Part shown: piece by piece, positions 27,801-36,204 of the stretch
Numbering within the stretch: position 1 is the first letter of the stretch
Layout of the letters: every line of letters starts with the position of its first letter
From: Pseudonocardia cypriaca
GTDB lineage: Bacteria; Actinomycetota; Actinomycetes; Mycobacteriales; Pseudonocardiaceae
Reading direction: 5' to 3'
Length of the DNA stretch: 64,000 nucleotides
NCBI RefSeq assembly: GCF_006717045.1
Contig: NZ_VFPH01000001.1
Coordinates: 1,302,001-1,366,000 of the forward strand
Program-made: the position numbers and the translations under genes
Notes under the pieces: model-generated
What the model was told of the DNA's origin: nothing
Databases searched by the model: none
The model's input: the letters and a program-made list of their open reading frames with translations, nothing else

Positions 27801-27993
27801 CGTTCGAGTCCCTCGGGCCGCGTCCGGTCACCGCTACGAACGAGGATGCTGTGATCGCGATCGGACTGCTTGTGTGCCGGGCGATGTTGAACAACTGGAC
27901 CGCCACGAGCTGGCGTTCGCCGATGATGCCGAGGACGCCGTCGTGATCCGGGCTGGGTTGCCCGGACGTGTCGAACAGAGTCGCGCCGGTCAT
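24817..27993 (-). CDS. SMC/MukB-like coiled-coil ATPase, JetC-like subunit of a Wadjet-type system
   Basis: A 1058-residue protein with the SMC layout. An N-terminal P-loop sits near residues 57-71 (GRGPRDSNESGKTSF), then two long Ala/Glu/Arg-rich coiled-coil regions (about 250-450 and 600-750) flank a hinge-like segment. The C-terminal head has a signature-like NSAQEKLFSIHLVLAALL and Walker B GRVLILDELGDSLGEEHRRD. The last part LGTCQDAVMPDAASFCNEIL fits the D-loop/switch region. Last of five overlapping minus-strand genes; its start overlaps the previous stop by four bases. In Wadjet systems this is the motor that extrudes plasmid DNA. The P-loop carries three extra residues compared with GPNESGKT. 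Confidence 0.85.
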   Translation of the reverse strand: MTGATLFDTSGQPSPDHDGVLGIIGERQLVAVQLFNIARHTSSPIAITASSFVAVTGRGPRDSNESGKTSFNAAVSLLLGDPEWRMTGGGVATVAQLLFEPDTAGVTATHCSAPQEGFIVGVFADPDDVARSAHTVWLRISSNPKYLRVRHQAGVHLAEADTDADRHRKAPEVWKSLPTTEFGAGSYVDKLYGRSPRCLAYVASRGKQRSGPSLLKMDTGAFTPENIGAALIRLTGRAEALELEKEQRRKLADKVAEVNDKRRGGERAWDEEEKTLQAVRTRATIRAKLADGNHLWRKHLARGLLDTVAHTDWLTAVLEGIKAEQDRERERLLGLEETEKRLSDFGTLKTEADAAERAFRIADDKHREAQLAESMLIAEVNALHERMRLLEAQGARDVRMTISEAEARLTRRREARAIAMSEARQADEKIDALTEDLDRAERGASGAAAHALSVLAEHGLEATGLMDAVEIADDHRDEWEPRLHPWRAAVCVAEEQARQALQVLSRVPGAILVAGSPAASGPLPAGVLNAPGQALTFLGELATRMLPVDSAEIRGAFDPVLGVTVVAGFPHPTAGRRHIIASLRERLTTAQKTQTQRHVAADIAERTERDAERDLAAARAAAEHRDLVTKIRAIETDQLPPVRRLLDERFNLRSTSLDAHTNAQTNLKNAENTLAQATIARKECDVRLADLDIDQKKTQRSLDSSGLQYWRTEFGGDDITARTLLNWSDGPLDYDNSNNVCRPPGPRDPAAPAERRKQDTLSMKANEILVEILTLLKVDRDTGAGAPVPAISEAVRRKETLVRSGASGRDTGYAGVASALRDWLTPFEERDGIATEQINAARALREREMNYAMSTLAGLEATVTNVQDNLERRVEANLDAISAALDDLNQSAPDGYGAKLQYMVERPVGPDDPWIWSVVPMWRRSPGGRMLPYDNATNSAQEKLFSIHLVLAALLASPHPRGRVLILDELGDSLGEEHRRDVLSAVARVAREKGITVLGTCQDAVMPDAASFCNEILYFCYPSKVEALNLPTRMFGFDENGERVELTASAILRGRPIP

Positions 27994-28637
27994 GGCTGAT
28001 CCTTTGTGGACAATTTGCGTTGCGCGCTGTTCGCACGGCGCTCGCGCAACACACGGGCATAGGCGGTGTCGGGGGCCGCGAGGATAACCAGGTCCTCCCA
28101 GAGTGCGGTGGTTCGCTGCGGGGTTAGCCGGTGCAGCGCGGGGCCTGGAGTGATCCCGTTTCGAGGGCTTCTCTTGATCAGCGCGGCCGTCTGCAACCGT
28201 TGTAAAGACTCCTTGATCGCCTTCTTGGACAGGCTCTTATTCAGCGCGAGCTCTTCGATCGTGGTCGAACGCGCTCCCTTGACATCGGCCCACGTGGTGC
28301 CGGTCGCGGCTCCTTGAGCGCGGGGTATCGCGACGCACCGCAATAACACCAGCGCCAGCACCGCTCGGTCCTGAGCATCGATGGTGCCGATGTTCTGCTC
28401 GACCAGGGCGTCGGCTACCTCGTCGTCGTGTCCGCTCGTCCAGCAGTCTCCGACCCGGTTGAGCACCCGACCGCACTGCTGCAGCCGGTATGCCACCGCG
28501 GCCCGTAAGGCCGGGTCGGCCAATGCCGGCAGCGCGGCTTCGGGGATGACGCCCTCGGCGATCTCCAACGCGCAGCAGGCGTCGTGAACGAGTCCTTCGT
28601 CCTCATCGGACAGATGTTGCCGGGCACTTTTCACCAC
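27990..28637 (-). CDS. Small winged-helix (KITE/MukE-like) protein, probable JetB
   Basis: A 215-residue protein starting MVKSARQHLSDEDEGLVHDA. The central part AYRLQQCGRVLNRVGDCWTS is helical. The C-terminal part has a winged helix: TIEELALNKSLSKKAIKESL, QRLQTAALIKRSPRNGITPG, LHRLTPQRTTALWEDLVILA. Size and position just before the SMC gene match JetB/MukE, which bridge kleisin and ATPase. Start and stop overlap both neighbours by a few bases, so translation is coupled. The family call is by architecture, not by a close sequence match. Confidence 0.65.
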   Translation of the reverse strand: MVKSARQHLSDEDEGLVHDACCALEIAEGVIPEAALPALADPALRAAVAYRLQQCGRVLNRVGDCWTSGHDDEVADALVEQNIGTIDAQDRAVLALVLLRCVAIPRAQGAATGTTWADVKGARSTTIEELALNKSLSKKAIKESLQRLQTAALIKRSPRNGITPGPALHRLTPQRTTALWEDLVILAAPDTAYARVLRERRANSAQRKLSTKDQP

Positions 28638-29278
28638 TCCCAGTCCTCCTCGGGTGTAACGGCCGGTGGAGTGATGAACGGCAGCTCGCCGTCGTCCTCT
28701 TCCGATGGCCGGCGGCCGGATGCGGACAGTCCGTCCGGCCGGGGAAGCTGGTGGTGGAACCGCCTCATGGCGTCGATGAAGGCCGGCGGGATCGCCGCTG
28801 CCGCAGGGCCCAACCGCACCGTCCCTCGGGACACCTCCACAAGTAGGGCGGGGATCAGCTCGTGCTTCAGAGCACCGTTGACCCAGGAGGCCGCCAGGCC
28901 CAGTTCCGCGGCGACGTCGATCACGAGCGAGGTCGTGAACGGCTCACCCGGAAAGGGGTCCGCGGTCCGATCGGGCCAGGCGAGCCCGAGACAGCACGCC
29001 CAGGTCAGGCGTGTTGTGGGCGAGAGTCTCCGGACCGGGTATGCGTTGCTGTCCTCCGGTGATGGTGTCGCGTGCGGTGACCATCCCAGCGTGACGATGC
29101 CATAAGCGCGTCTCGCGGTGCTGTCCGATGGCGACGCGCACCGCAGGAGCATGCGGCCCGCGCTCTTCGCCCGGCGGCGCATCGCTTCCAGCTCGGCCTG
29201 CGTGATGTCGTTCACCGGTAATGCACCCGTGGCACGGACAGCCGCGAGCAACACTGCAGGATCGCGCGGAGACCTCAC
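28631..29278 (-). CDS. Second small winged-helix protein of the Wadjet-like operon
   Basis: From a GTG at 29278, overlapping the kleisin-like gene stop as GTGA, this encodes 215 residues: VRSPRDPAVLLAAVRATGAL, TQAELEAMRRRAKSAGRMLL, a middle SPTTRLTWACCLGLAWPD, then a helix-wing unit VIDVAAELGLAASWVNGALK / HELIPALLVEVSRGTVRLGP. The tail is acidic (ending EEDWEW). The standard JetABCD set has only one such small subunit, so this extra gene, the same length as the next one, could be a second KITE partner or a specificity factor. A longer start at 29308 would overlap the previous gene by 34 bases. Confidence 0.6.
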   Translation of the reverse strand: MRSPRDPAVLLAAVRATGALPVNDITQAELEAMRRRAKSAGRMLLRCASPSDSTARRAYGIVTLGWSPHATPSPEDSNAYPVRRLSPTTRLTWACCLGLAWPDRTADPFPGEPFTTSLVIDVAAELGLAASWVNGALKHELIPALLVEVSRGTVRLGPAAAAIPPAFIDAMRRFHHQLPRPDGLSASGRRPSEEDDGELPFITPPAVTPEEDWEW

Positions 29279-30627
29279 CTGGCCGCCTCCTGTTCGTCGT
29301 CCGACCACGACGCCTCCTCCGCGGCGAGCAGGCCCTGTTCCTGAGGTCGCTTGAGGAACACCGGGTGCATGTAGGTGACCGCGCCCTCGCGGTCGACGAG
29401 AAGCATCTGCCCGAGCTCGACGCTGAACGGCTGGTCCGGATCAGCGGAGACGGCCAGCAGCTCCATGAGCTGTTCACCTGCCTGGGGCCAGCCGAGTGCG
29501 CGCAGCGTGAGCGTGAGTTCGACGGCCTGCGCGCCTTGCAGGTAGTCCTCCATCTGACGCGCACGCTCGTACGCCTTGCGTTCGTACCGAGTCCGCATCG
29601 CGCCGATTGGATCGTCCTCGGCTTTCACGGTGGGGGCGGGCGGCCGACCGGAAACGCGCACCCGTGGCCGGTACTCTTCGATCGCGTCCAGCAGTGCGCC
29701 GGGGTCGATCCACGGCTGCGGTGGATCGACAACGAGGCTCGCACCCACACCGGCGAGCTCGTCGAGCGTGCAATCCTGAGCCGCGGTGCGGTACTGCTCG
29801 GCAGGCAGCACGCTGAAGTCGAGGGTGGCGCCGCCCTGGTCGAGCACGCGGCTGACGGCTGCGATCACCTGTTCCCGGTAGCGCAGCTCGGCCTCGACCA
29901 GTCGAAAGGCGAGGTCGCCCAGCTCGTGGTCACCCGGAAACCGGTCGCTCACGAGCTTGTTCATGGAGTGCACGTCCTGCTGGACCCGAGCCGCGTCGTG
30001 GTTACGGTGCTCCTCGATGAGCACGGCGATCGAGGCTGTGTCGACCAGTCGGGCGAGCTTGGCCGCGTACACGCTCAGCAGCTGGCGGCACCTCTTCAGA
30101 TAGCGCACGAGGTCAACCCGATCGATATCTCCGCGTTCGAGCATCCAGCGCGTGCGGTCGAGGAGCAGCAACATCTCGTCGACGCCGCCCCGTGTGCCGA
30201 GACGCTCGAACACGAGCAGGCCCGCGAGGCCGGACGGGTCGAGGACGTAGCGCTGCTGATGCTTCTTCGCGAGAAAAGGGCTGATTAGCTCCATCCTGAT
30301 GAACAGCTCGAACCTCGACTCGAAGAAGGCCTCGTCGTAGTGCCCGTATTTGGCCAATGCCTGCTCGGCCTCGGCCTTGGTCAGCCCTGTCAGCCCGGCG
30401 TGGTCGGCGAACACCTCGGAGAGGTCGCGCGCCAGCTGGAGAGCGCGGGGGTCGTCGGTGACGGCTGACGCGTCATTGGCGATGGACGCGACGAAGGACC
30501 GCAAGCGTTTGAGAACTATCGCGTCAGAAGGCGACTCGCGGTCGGATCCCGTAGGGTCTGGAGATGGTATGACGAACAGCGAGCCCTGGTCACCGCAGCT
30601 CTGCTCGGGATCCGCCGGCGTATTCAT
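29275..30627 (-). CDS. Kleisin-like protein, probable JetA/MukF equivalent
   Basis: A 450-residue, largely helical protein. The N-terminal region has VLKRLRSFVASIANDASAVT and FFESRFELFIRMELISPFLA, then a winged-helix-like QQRYVLDPSGLAGLLVFERL. A central helical bundle (DEMLLLLDRTRWMLERGDID; EAELRYREQVIAAVSRVLDQ) follows, then a C-terminal winged helix (LTLRALGWPQAGEQLMELLA). This N-wHD, helical core and C-wHD order is that of MukF/JetA kleisins. ATG at 30627 lies 12 bases after the upstream JetD-like stop. Assignment is by size, fold pattern and gene order. Confidence 0.6.
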   Translation of the reverse strand: MNTPADPEQSCGDQGSLFVIPSPDPTGSDRESPSDAIVLKRLRSFVASIANDASAVTDDPRALQLARDLSEVFADHAGLTGLTKAEAEQALAKYGHYDEAFFESRFELFIRMELISPFLAKKHQQRYVLDPSGLAGLLVFERLGTRGGVDEMLLLLDRTRWMLERGDIDRVDLVRYLKRCRQLLSVYAAKLARLVDTASIAVLIEEHRNHDAARVQQDVHSMNKLVSDRFPGDHELGDLAFRLVEAELRYREQVIAAVSRVLDQGGATLDFSVLPAEQYRTAAQDCTLDELAGVGASLVVDPPQPWIDPGALLDAIEEYRPRVRVSGRPPAPTVKAEDDPIGAMRTRYERKAYERARQMEDYLQGAQAVELTLTLRALGWPQAGEQLMELLAVSADPDQPFSVELGQMLLVDREGAVTYMHPVFLKRPQEQGLLAAEEASWSDDEQEAAR

Positions 30628-30639
30628 CCAGGCCTCCGC

Positions 30640-32028
30640 TCAGAGCGACTCGAGAAGGTCCAGCAGATGGGGAAGAACGCGCTCATGTAGCAGCTGTTGC
30701 TCGACCGCTTTCCCGGTTTCCTTGATGTAGCGGGCCATCTCGACCAGCTCGCCGCTGAGCCTGGGCTCGATCTTCGCCGCAAGCAGCTTATCCGCGCGCT
30801 CCGCTTTCGCCTGCAGTTCCGGATTAGCTCGTTGCCGCGCCGGGCCTGTCATGAGCAGGTCGAGGGTCATCGCGACCGGTAGCACTGGCTGGTGGATCGT
30901 CTTGCCGAGCATGGTGAAGATCTCGAGACCGGTGGCGTCGAGGTCCATCCAGGCCGCCACCCTCCCGACGCCCAGGGAGTTGATGAGATCGGCTGTGTTC
31001 ACGACGGCTTTTCCCTTACCCCACACGCAGAGCCAGGACTCCGTGATATCGGGCATCGCGCTGACCACTTGGAAGGTCTCCGCGTTCTCCATCACGAGCA
31101 CACCGGTCGCCGAGCACTTGATCTCACCGAGGAGCCGCATGCCGTCCTTAGGTAGCCCGATCCACGGGCGCGCCCGTGACGCGTCCGCGATCGCGCAGCC
31201 ATGCTGCCACACGAGCGGCCCGCGCAGCCGGATCTCCACATCGGACCTGTCCACAGCGAGAGGAAAGTCCTCGCCCACGAGCTGGCTGAACACCAGGATG
31301 CGGGCGCCCGACCACTCGATATGCGTGTCGCCCCACGCATGGCCCGCCAGTTCGGCCGCACCGGGCACGCGGTCCATGCGGGTCCACGTGCACGCCGCTC
31401 GTAGCGCGGCCTCGTACGTGGCCCAGCTCTTCGCCGTGGTCGCGGTTCTGTCCGGCACCACGAAACCGGTGCCCGGAGGAACGCCCTCGAGTGCCTCGCG
31501 TTCGATGGACAGCCGAGGCTGTGTCAGCCCCGCCAGGAGCGCGATCATTTCGGACCGCACCACGTCCGGGTCCCGGCGCGGACGCAGCTCGGCGAGGGCA
31601 TCAGGAGCTTGCTCCTGCCACGCATTGGAAAGCCGCCATTCTCTGGGCTGGCCCAGCTTCATCCGATCTTCGTCGACGTCGCACCGCAGCACTATGCCGC
31701 CGGCGCGAATCAGCTTATCTGTGACAACCTCGGCACGATGGCCGAACCTGCTGACCACAGTGGACCATTTGCGCCTTGGTCGATCGAGCACCCAGGCGAG
31801 GTCGGTTGTGGACATTCCGTCTGGTGGCGCGAAGAGCGATGTTCTGGCGGTGGTGTGCAGGTCTGCCTGCGATATACGAGTACGGCGCTTGGTGTCCCGC
31901 GGGACGCGGTCTTCGCCTTGCCTGCGCACGGGAACGGTGACCGCGCCCAGCCCGTCTGGTATGCCGTTCAGCGCCAGAGGAGTTCTGCCCGCCATCCCGC
32001 CGAGCAGAGGGAGGTAGTTCTCGTACAT
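30640..32028 (-). CDS. JetD-like Toprim (DUF2220-type) nuclease subunit
   Basis: From ATG 32028, preceded by GAGGGAAGCC, 462 residues. The N-terminal half has winged-helix character (STTDLAWVLDRPRRKWSTVV). The C-terminal half carries Toprim-like signatures in order: VLVMENAETFQVV (Glu), WLCVWGKGKAVVNTADLI, and VAAWMDLDATGLEIFTML (DxD). These are the blocks expected in JetD/DUF2220, the topoisomerase-VI-related subunit that cuts the DNA reeled in by JetABC. It is the first gene of the five-gene operon, whereas in common Wadjet loci jetD is usually last. An upstream ATG at 32175 would add 49 unlikely residues. Confidence 0.75.
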   Translation of the reverse strand: MYENYLPLLGGMAGRTPLALNGIPDGLGAVTVPVRRQGEDRVPRDTKRRTRISQADLHTTARTSLFAPPDGMSTTDLAWVLDRPRRKWSTVVSRFGHRAEVVTDKLIRAGGIVLRCDVDEDRMKLGQPREWRLSNAWQEQAPDALAELRPRRDPDVVRSEMIALLAGLTQPRLSIEREALEGVPPGTGFVVPDRTATTAKSWATYEAALRAACTWTRMDRVPGAAELAGHAWGDTHIEWSGARILVFSQLVGEDFPLAVDRSDVEIRLRGPLVWQHGCAIADASRARPWIGLPKDGMRLLGEIKCSATGVLVMENAETFQVVSAMPDITESWLCVWGKGKAVVNTADLINSLGVGRVAAWMDLDATGLEIFTMLGKTIHQPVLPVAMTLDLLMTGPARQRANPELQAKAERADKLLAAKIEPRLSGELVEMARYIKETGKAVEQQLLHERVLPHLLDLLESL

Positions 32029-32066
32029 CGGCTTCCCTCTGGAATGTGACGGTTGACTGAGACATT

Positions 32067-32079
32067 TCTGATAATCAGA
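32067..32079. promoter_or_regulatory. Palindrome upstream of the Wadjet-like operon
   Basis: TCTGATAATCAGA is a perfect 13-base inverted repeat in an AT-rich pocket about 40 bases ahead of the first start codon (32028, minus strand). It could be an operator or overlap the promoter; no regulator gene is adjacent. Confidence 0.45.
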
Positions 32080-32345
32080 TGATGAGGTCGAGAATAATAA
32101 CAGAGAGCGATCTCGATGACTCGGATCTGAACTTCGCAACCCACAGCCCCTTAGCTGACCAGCAGCGAATCGCACGTGCGCAGGTAGTCGAAGTGCGGTG
32201 CGGCCTGCGCGAAGACGCCATCGGGTCGATGCTCATGCTGCCCAACCGCATCCGGGGATCGTGTCCGTCGAGCCATCAACCGAGGCCCAGCTGCGGCGGC
32301 GTTCACGTGCGGCCGGCGGACTCCGGGAACTTGCCAAGCTGGAGC

Positions 32346-32760
32346 GCACCCGGACCGAGCCGACTCGATCCTCGACGCGGCGAAACACACGTTGCACTTC
32401 GACCAGCCGGTGAGGCTGATGCTCCTGGGCGTGGTCAACCACATCATGGACGACGCCGAGGCCTACACCAGCGTGGCGCGGCTGGTCTCCGAGCTGGCCC
32501 CCGGCAGCATGATGGCGCTGAACCATTCCACCGCGGAGATTCACGGGAACCGATGCTGCGGGTGATGCGGGAGACGACCCAACGGGGAAGCATCCCGATC
32601 CGGGCTCGCGACGGCGGCGAGATCGCCCGGTGCTTCGACGGAATGGAGGCTGCTGGAGCCCGGGCGGTCTCGTGCTCACGGTGGTGGCCTGACGCCGTCG
32701 AGGTGGGCGAGACCCGGAGGTCTATCTCTTCAGAGGATCGGCCGCCGCAGCCGTTCCCAG
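32346..32760 (+). pseudogene. SAM-dependent methyltransferase (PF04672-type) remnant
   Basis: Pieces in more than one frame give LDAAKHTLHFDQPVRLMLLG, VVNHIMDDAEAYTSVARLVS, ELAPGSMMALNHSTAE, then EPMLRVMRETTQRGSIPIRA and VSCSRWWPDAVEVGE. These are consecutive blocks of the actinobacterial S-adenosyl methyltransferase family. The N-terminal SAM-binding motif is missing, and at least two frame changes interrupt what remains. Confidence 0.65.
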
Positions 32761-33013
32761 TCCAGCTCCGGGACGCAGCTGCGCACGTTAACCAACGCGA
32801 GGACGGCACCAGATCGGCGAACAGCCCAGCACCGAACGCGCGGTCCTCACCAGGCAGTGGGTCCGGCACGTCCGGCCGTGTGACCCATCGCTGCAGCTCG
32901 GGCATCGCGCCCCCGGGGTCGTACCAGCATCTCACATGCGGATCCCATCGTGCCCCGAGAGTCTTCGCCTCGTCCTTCTCGGAATAGGGCATGTCGAGAT
33001 ACACCCGGCTGCC
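32730..33013 (-). pseudogene. DUF5710-type protein, frameshifted fragment
   Basis: Minus-strand frame SRVYLDMPYSEKDEAKTLGA, RWDPHVRCWYDPGGAMPELQ, GEDRAFGAGLFADLVPSSRW is the DUF5710 zinc-ribbon-like domain (xVPYxEKDEAKxLGARWDPxxRxWY). After a frame change it ends VRSCVPELDWERLRRPIL. The downstream half seen in longer relatives is absent. It is end-to-end with the methyltransferase remnant on the other strand. Confidence 0.65.
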
Positions 33014-33150
33014 GTCCAAGCAGCCCGACTGCTGTCCTACCATCGGTGCCCCCGCCAACCCCGACGTTCGTGTGCGGTTCCAAGGGTCGCATGCAGCCCC
33101 GACACTCGTGATCCGGCGGACCAAGCACCCCAAGGCCGTTCGCTACCCGG

Positions 33151-33620
33151 CTAGAACGGCGGGTAGCCGCCTTGCTCATCGATCTCTCGCAGGGTGCGGG
33201 CGAGGTTCGCGGCGGCACCGGCCTCCACGTCCGGCGGCAGGAACGCACCCAGCACGTTGTAGGTGAGGGTGTGGTCATGCTGGCGAGAAGCCGCGCTCGT
33301 CATGGGGGACCGTCGGCGAGGAGTGCGTCGAGCGTTGCCGGTGGGTAGAGAGTAACCGCGAGGCGGCTGGTTGGCCGGCGAGGAGCATCCGGTCGCCGGG
33401 CCGGAGACGGAGCCGGTGCCGGACCGTTGCCGGGAGCCGGAGATGGCCTGGTGCCGTGACCTCGCCTGGCGGGTGACGACGCTGACGGCACCCGCGAATT
33501 GTGGATGGACGTGCCGGGGATCCATCTGAGGGCGCGGAGGACCGACCGGTCGGTTATGCGGCCGCGGTCGTCCATCGCGGCCATCCCATACACGGCGGCG
33601 TCGGGCCGCCGGAGTGCCGG
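33151..33620 (-). pseudogene. Decayed AbrB-like gene plus partner small ORF
   Basis: Minus strand: AAVYGMAAMDDRGRITDRSV, LRALRWIPGTSIHNSR matches the start of the AbrB-like protein at 17514 (DRCGRIAERSVMRALGWSPA). The final frame HDHTLTYNVLGAFLPPDVEA, NLARTLREIDEQGGYPPF and a stop is the small protein that commonly follows AbrB genes in integrase cassettes. The stretch between them is scrambled by frameshifts. No integrase remains here. Confidence 0.55.
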
Positions 33621-33816
33621 CATCGCTGCCAGGGGCAGGGTCGGCGCGGCGACGGCGGGCGAGGCCGCGTCGCCGGAACCGACTTCGGGACGAACAGCGG
33701 GGTGATGGCCGCCGCAGTCGCCGGAGCCACCGCAACGTGGCATGTGGCGGCCGTTCGAGGTGTCGTAGTGCCTTCAAGCACCGGTACGTCAGATATGGCA
33801 GGGATGCCACGAAAGT

Positions 33817-33852
33817 GTGTCCGAGGGGGGGAGTTGCGCACTAACCACACGC
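33817..33852 (+). repeat. Dispersed repeat, copy 4 (G-run of 7)
   Basis: Same unit as at 8697 with two extra G; the following CTCGTCCTGCC is also close to the flank of copy 1 (CTCGTGCTGCC). Confidence 0.85.
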
Positions 33853-34341
33853 CTCGTCCTGCCCTGAGCTGGGCTGAGCACGGACATCACCATTCGGGCG
33901 AGCTGCCGAATCCGACCCGGCGGGCAGCGCCGCCAAGCGGTCGCCCGGTGAATATCGGCGCCTGCGCGGTTGCTGCGGACGCCAGTGGAGCAAATCTGGA
34001 GACGACATGCCGGGGAATGGGGTCACGGTCTGTTCTGTTCCAGGGCTCCAGGATGATGCGCGCCGGTCCGGGTCTTACCCGCGCTGGGCGCTCCCCGTCG
34101 CGGCTACCGCTGGGCGTGCTGGTCACGGCCCGAACGAGGTTCGCTGTCCGTTCTTCGAGCATCGCGAGGCGCTGCCTGCCAACGTGCGGGCGGGTCGTCT
34201 GCGACGTCCGGCGACGTGGAGATCGTCCGGCGCCGGCTCGAGCGCCTCCGCCATCGTGGGCATGCGCGTTACGTTCATAGCTGCACTCGCGAGATAGCGG
34301 GTATAGCAGGCGCACCGTTGTGGCTGGAGTGATCCGCGTCC
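33853..34341. other. Intergenic region before the STAND ATPase gene
   Basis: About 490 bases. I find no convincing coding region on either strand. It probably contains the promoter of the gene starting at 34342, but no clear -35/-10 pair is visible. Confidence 0.4.
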
Positions 34342-36204
34342 ATGTCGACGGACCGAGGCCGGTGGTGGCCGAACCTGGTGGTTGTCATCGGTGTGACGCT
34401 GCTGCTGGCTGGAGTTGCTCGGCTGGTGCTGGTGTGGGTCCTGCACGGGGCGGGCCCTGCTGACGCTGAGGCTTCTGTCCTTGGTTCGATCCTCGCGGTG
34501 CTGGGTGCGTTGGTAGCTCTGATCGGATGGGCGAGACGCCATCGACAAGGGGCGGCCGGGGTGACAGTGACTGAGCCTCCAGCGCAGGCAGTCGCAAGTG
34601 GGACCGTCCCGATCTCGATCCCGCCATTGCGGGGTGATGAGGTGATACGCCCGGAGCTCCTGAGGCGTTTGGTCGAGGCGGTGCTGTCCCCCGATGCTCT
34701 TGTGGTGGGGATGACCACAGGCTTGGTCGGGGCCGGCGGATTCGGAAAGACAACCCTAGCGCGGCTTGTGGCGCACGATCCTAGCGTGCGACAGCACTTC
34801 ACCGGCGGAGTCGTGTGGGTGACGGTTGGTCAGGACAGCGCTGGCCCAGACCTGGCCGGGTTGATCACGTCGACCGCGCGACTATTTGATCGAGGCGTCC
34901 CAGATCTGACCGATCCGCTTGCCGCCGGTACTGAGCTGGGTCGAGTGCTTGACGGGCGGCGGACGCTGGTCGTGATCGACGACGTGTGGTCGACCGGCCA
35001 GGTGGAGCCGTTCCTACTCGGTGGCGATCAGGTTGTGCGGCTGATCACTACCCGGCAGCGGGACGTGCTGCCGGCGTCGGTCGTCGCGGTGAACGTGGAT
35101 CGCATGACTACTGAGGAGGCGCGGCAACTGCTCAACGCAGACCTGCTATCGCTCCCACAGGGCCTGGTCGATGAGGTCCTGGCTGTCTGTGGCCGATGGC
35201 CGGTGCTGCTGTCGCTCGTTCATGGAACGGTCCGTGAAGCTGTGGCGGCGGGCGGCGATCCGGTAGCTGAGTTGCAACATGTTCTAACTGCCCTGCAGAC
35301 CGATGGCGTCACGGTGACTGCTCTGGATGTCACCGATGCGGCAGCGCGGGGCCGCGCCGTGGCGCGGACAATCGAGCTGGGGCTGGCGCGCTTGAGTCCG
35401 GCCGAGAGGGACCGCTATCTCGAACTTGCGGTGTTCGGCGAGGATGTCGTGATCCCTGGTGACGTGCTGGCGCAGCTGTGGGCCCATACTGGTGGGTGGT
35501 CATTATTTCAAACGCGGGTGTTTTGTCGGCGCCTGGCGTCACTGGCGCTCGTGGCTGATTACCGCGATCACCCGAGCCGCATGCAACTGCACGATGTGAT
35601 GCGTAGCTATCTGCGAGAGCAGACACGGGCACGGCGGGCCAAGCTGGATCAAGCTATTGTCGGGGCGCATCGTGGTATTGTGCCGCGCCGGGCAGGGCGT
35701 AGCGCCTGGGCGGAACTCGACTCGAATCATGACTACCTGTGGTCTTGGTTGCCCTCCCATCTTTGGGGCGGCGGACTGTACGATGAACTGGGCGCACTGC
35801 TCGATGATCCCGGCTGGCTATTGGGAAAGCTCGAGAATGTCGGCCCGGCGGGGTTAGAGGCGGATCTGCTCCTTTCGACCGACCCCGCACATCAAGCGTT
35901 AGCTACTGTAGTCCGACAGAACGCCAACGTTCTCGCCCCGCTTGACCCGCCCGGATCTCTAGCTGCAACCTTTGTGTCGCGCATTCCGCCGAACAATGCT
36001 CCCACCATGCGCATCCGCGAACTGCTGCACACCGCGATCACTGGCCCCCACCTGGCCACGATCAACACTCCTCCGGACCTGCCACATCCGGCTCTCACCC
36101 GCGTCCTGCTCTGCCGCTGCACCTGGGTGAACGCGCTGGCTGTCGAGCCCGGCGGGAGGTGGCTGGCCTCCGGAGGTGATGACGGCCGGGTGCGAGTTTG
36201 GGAT

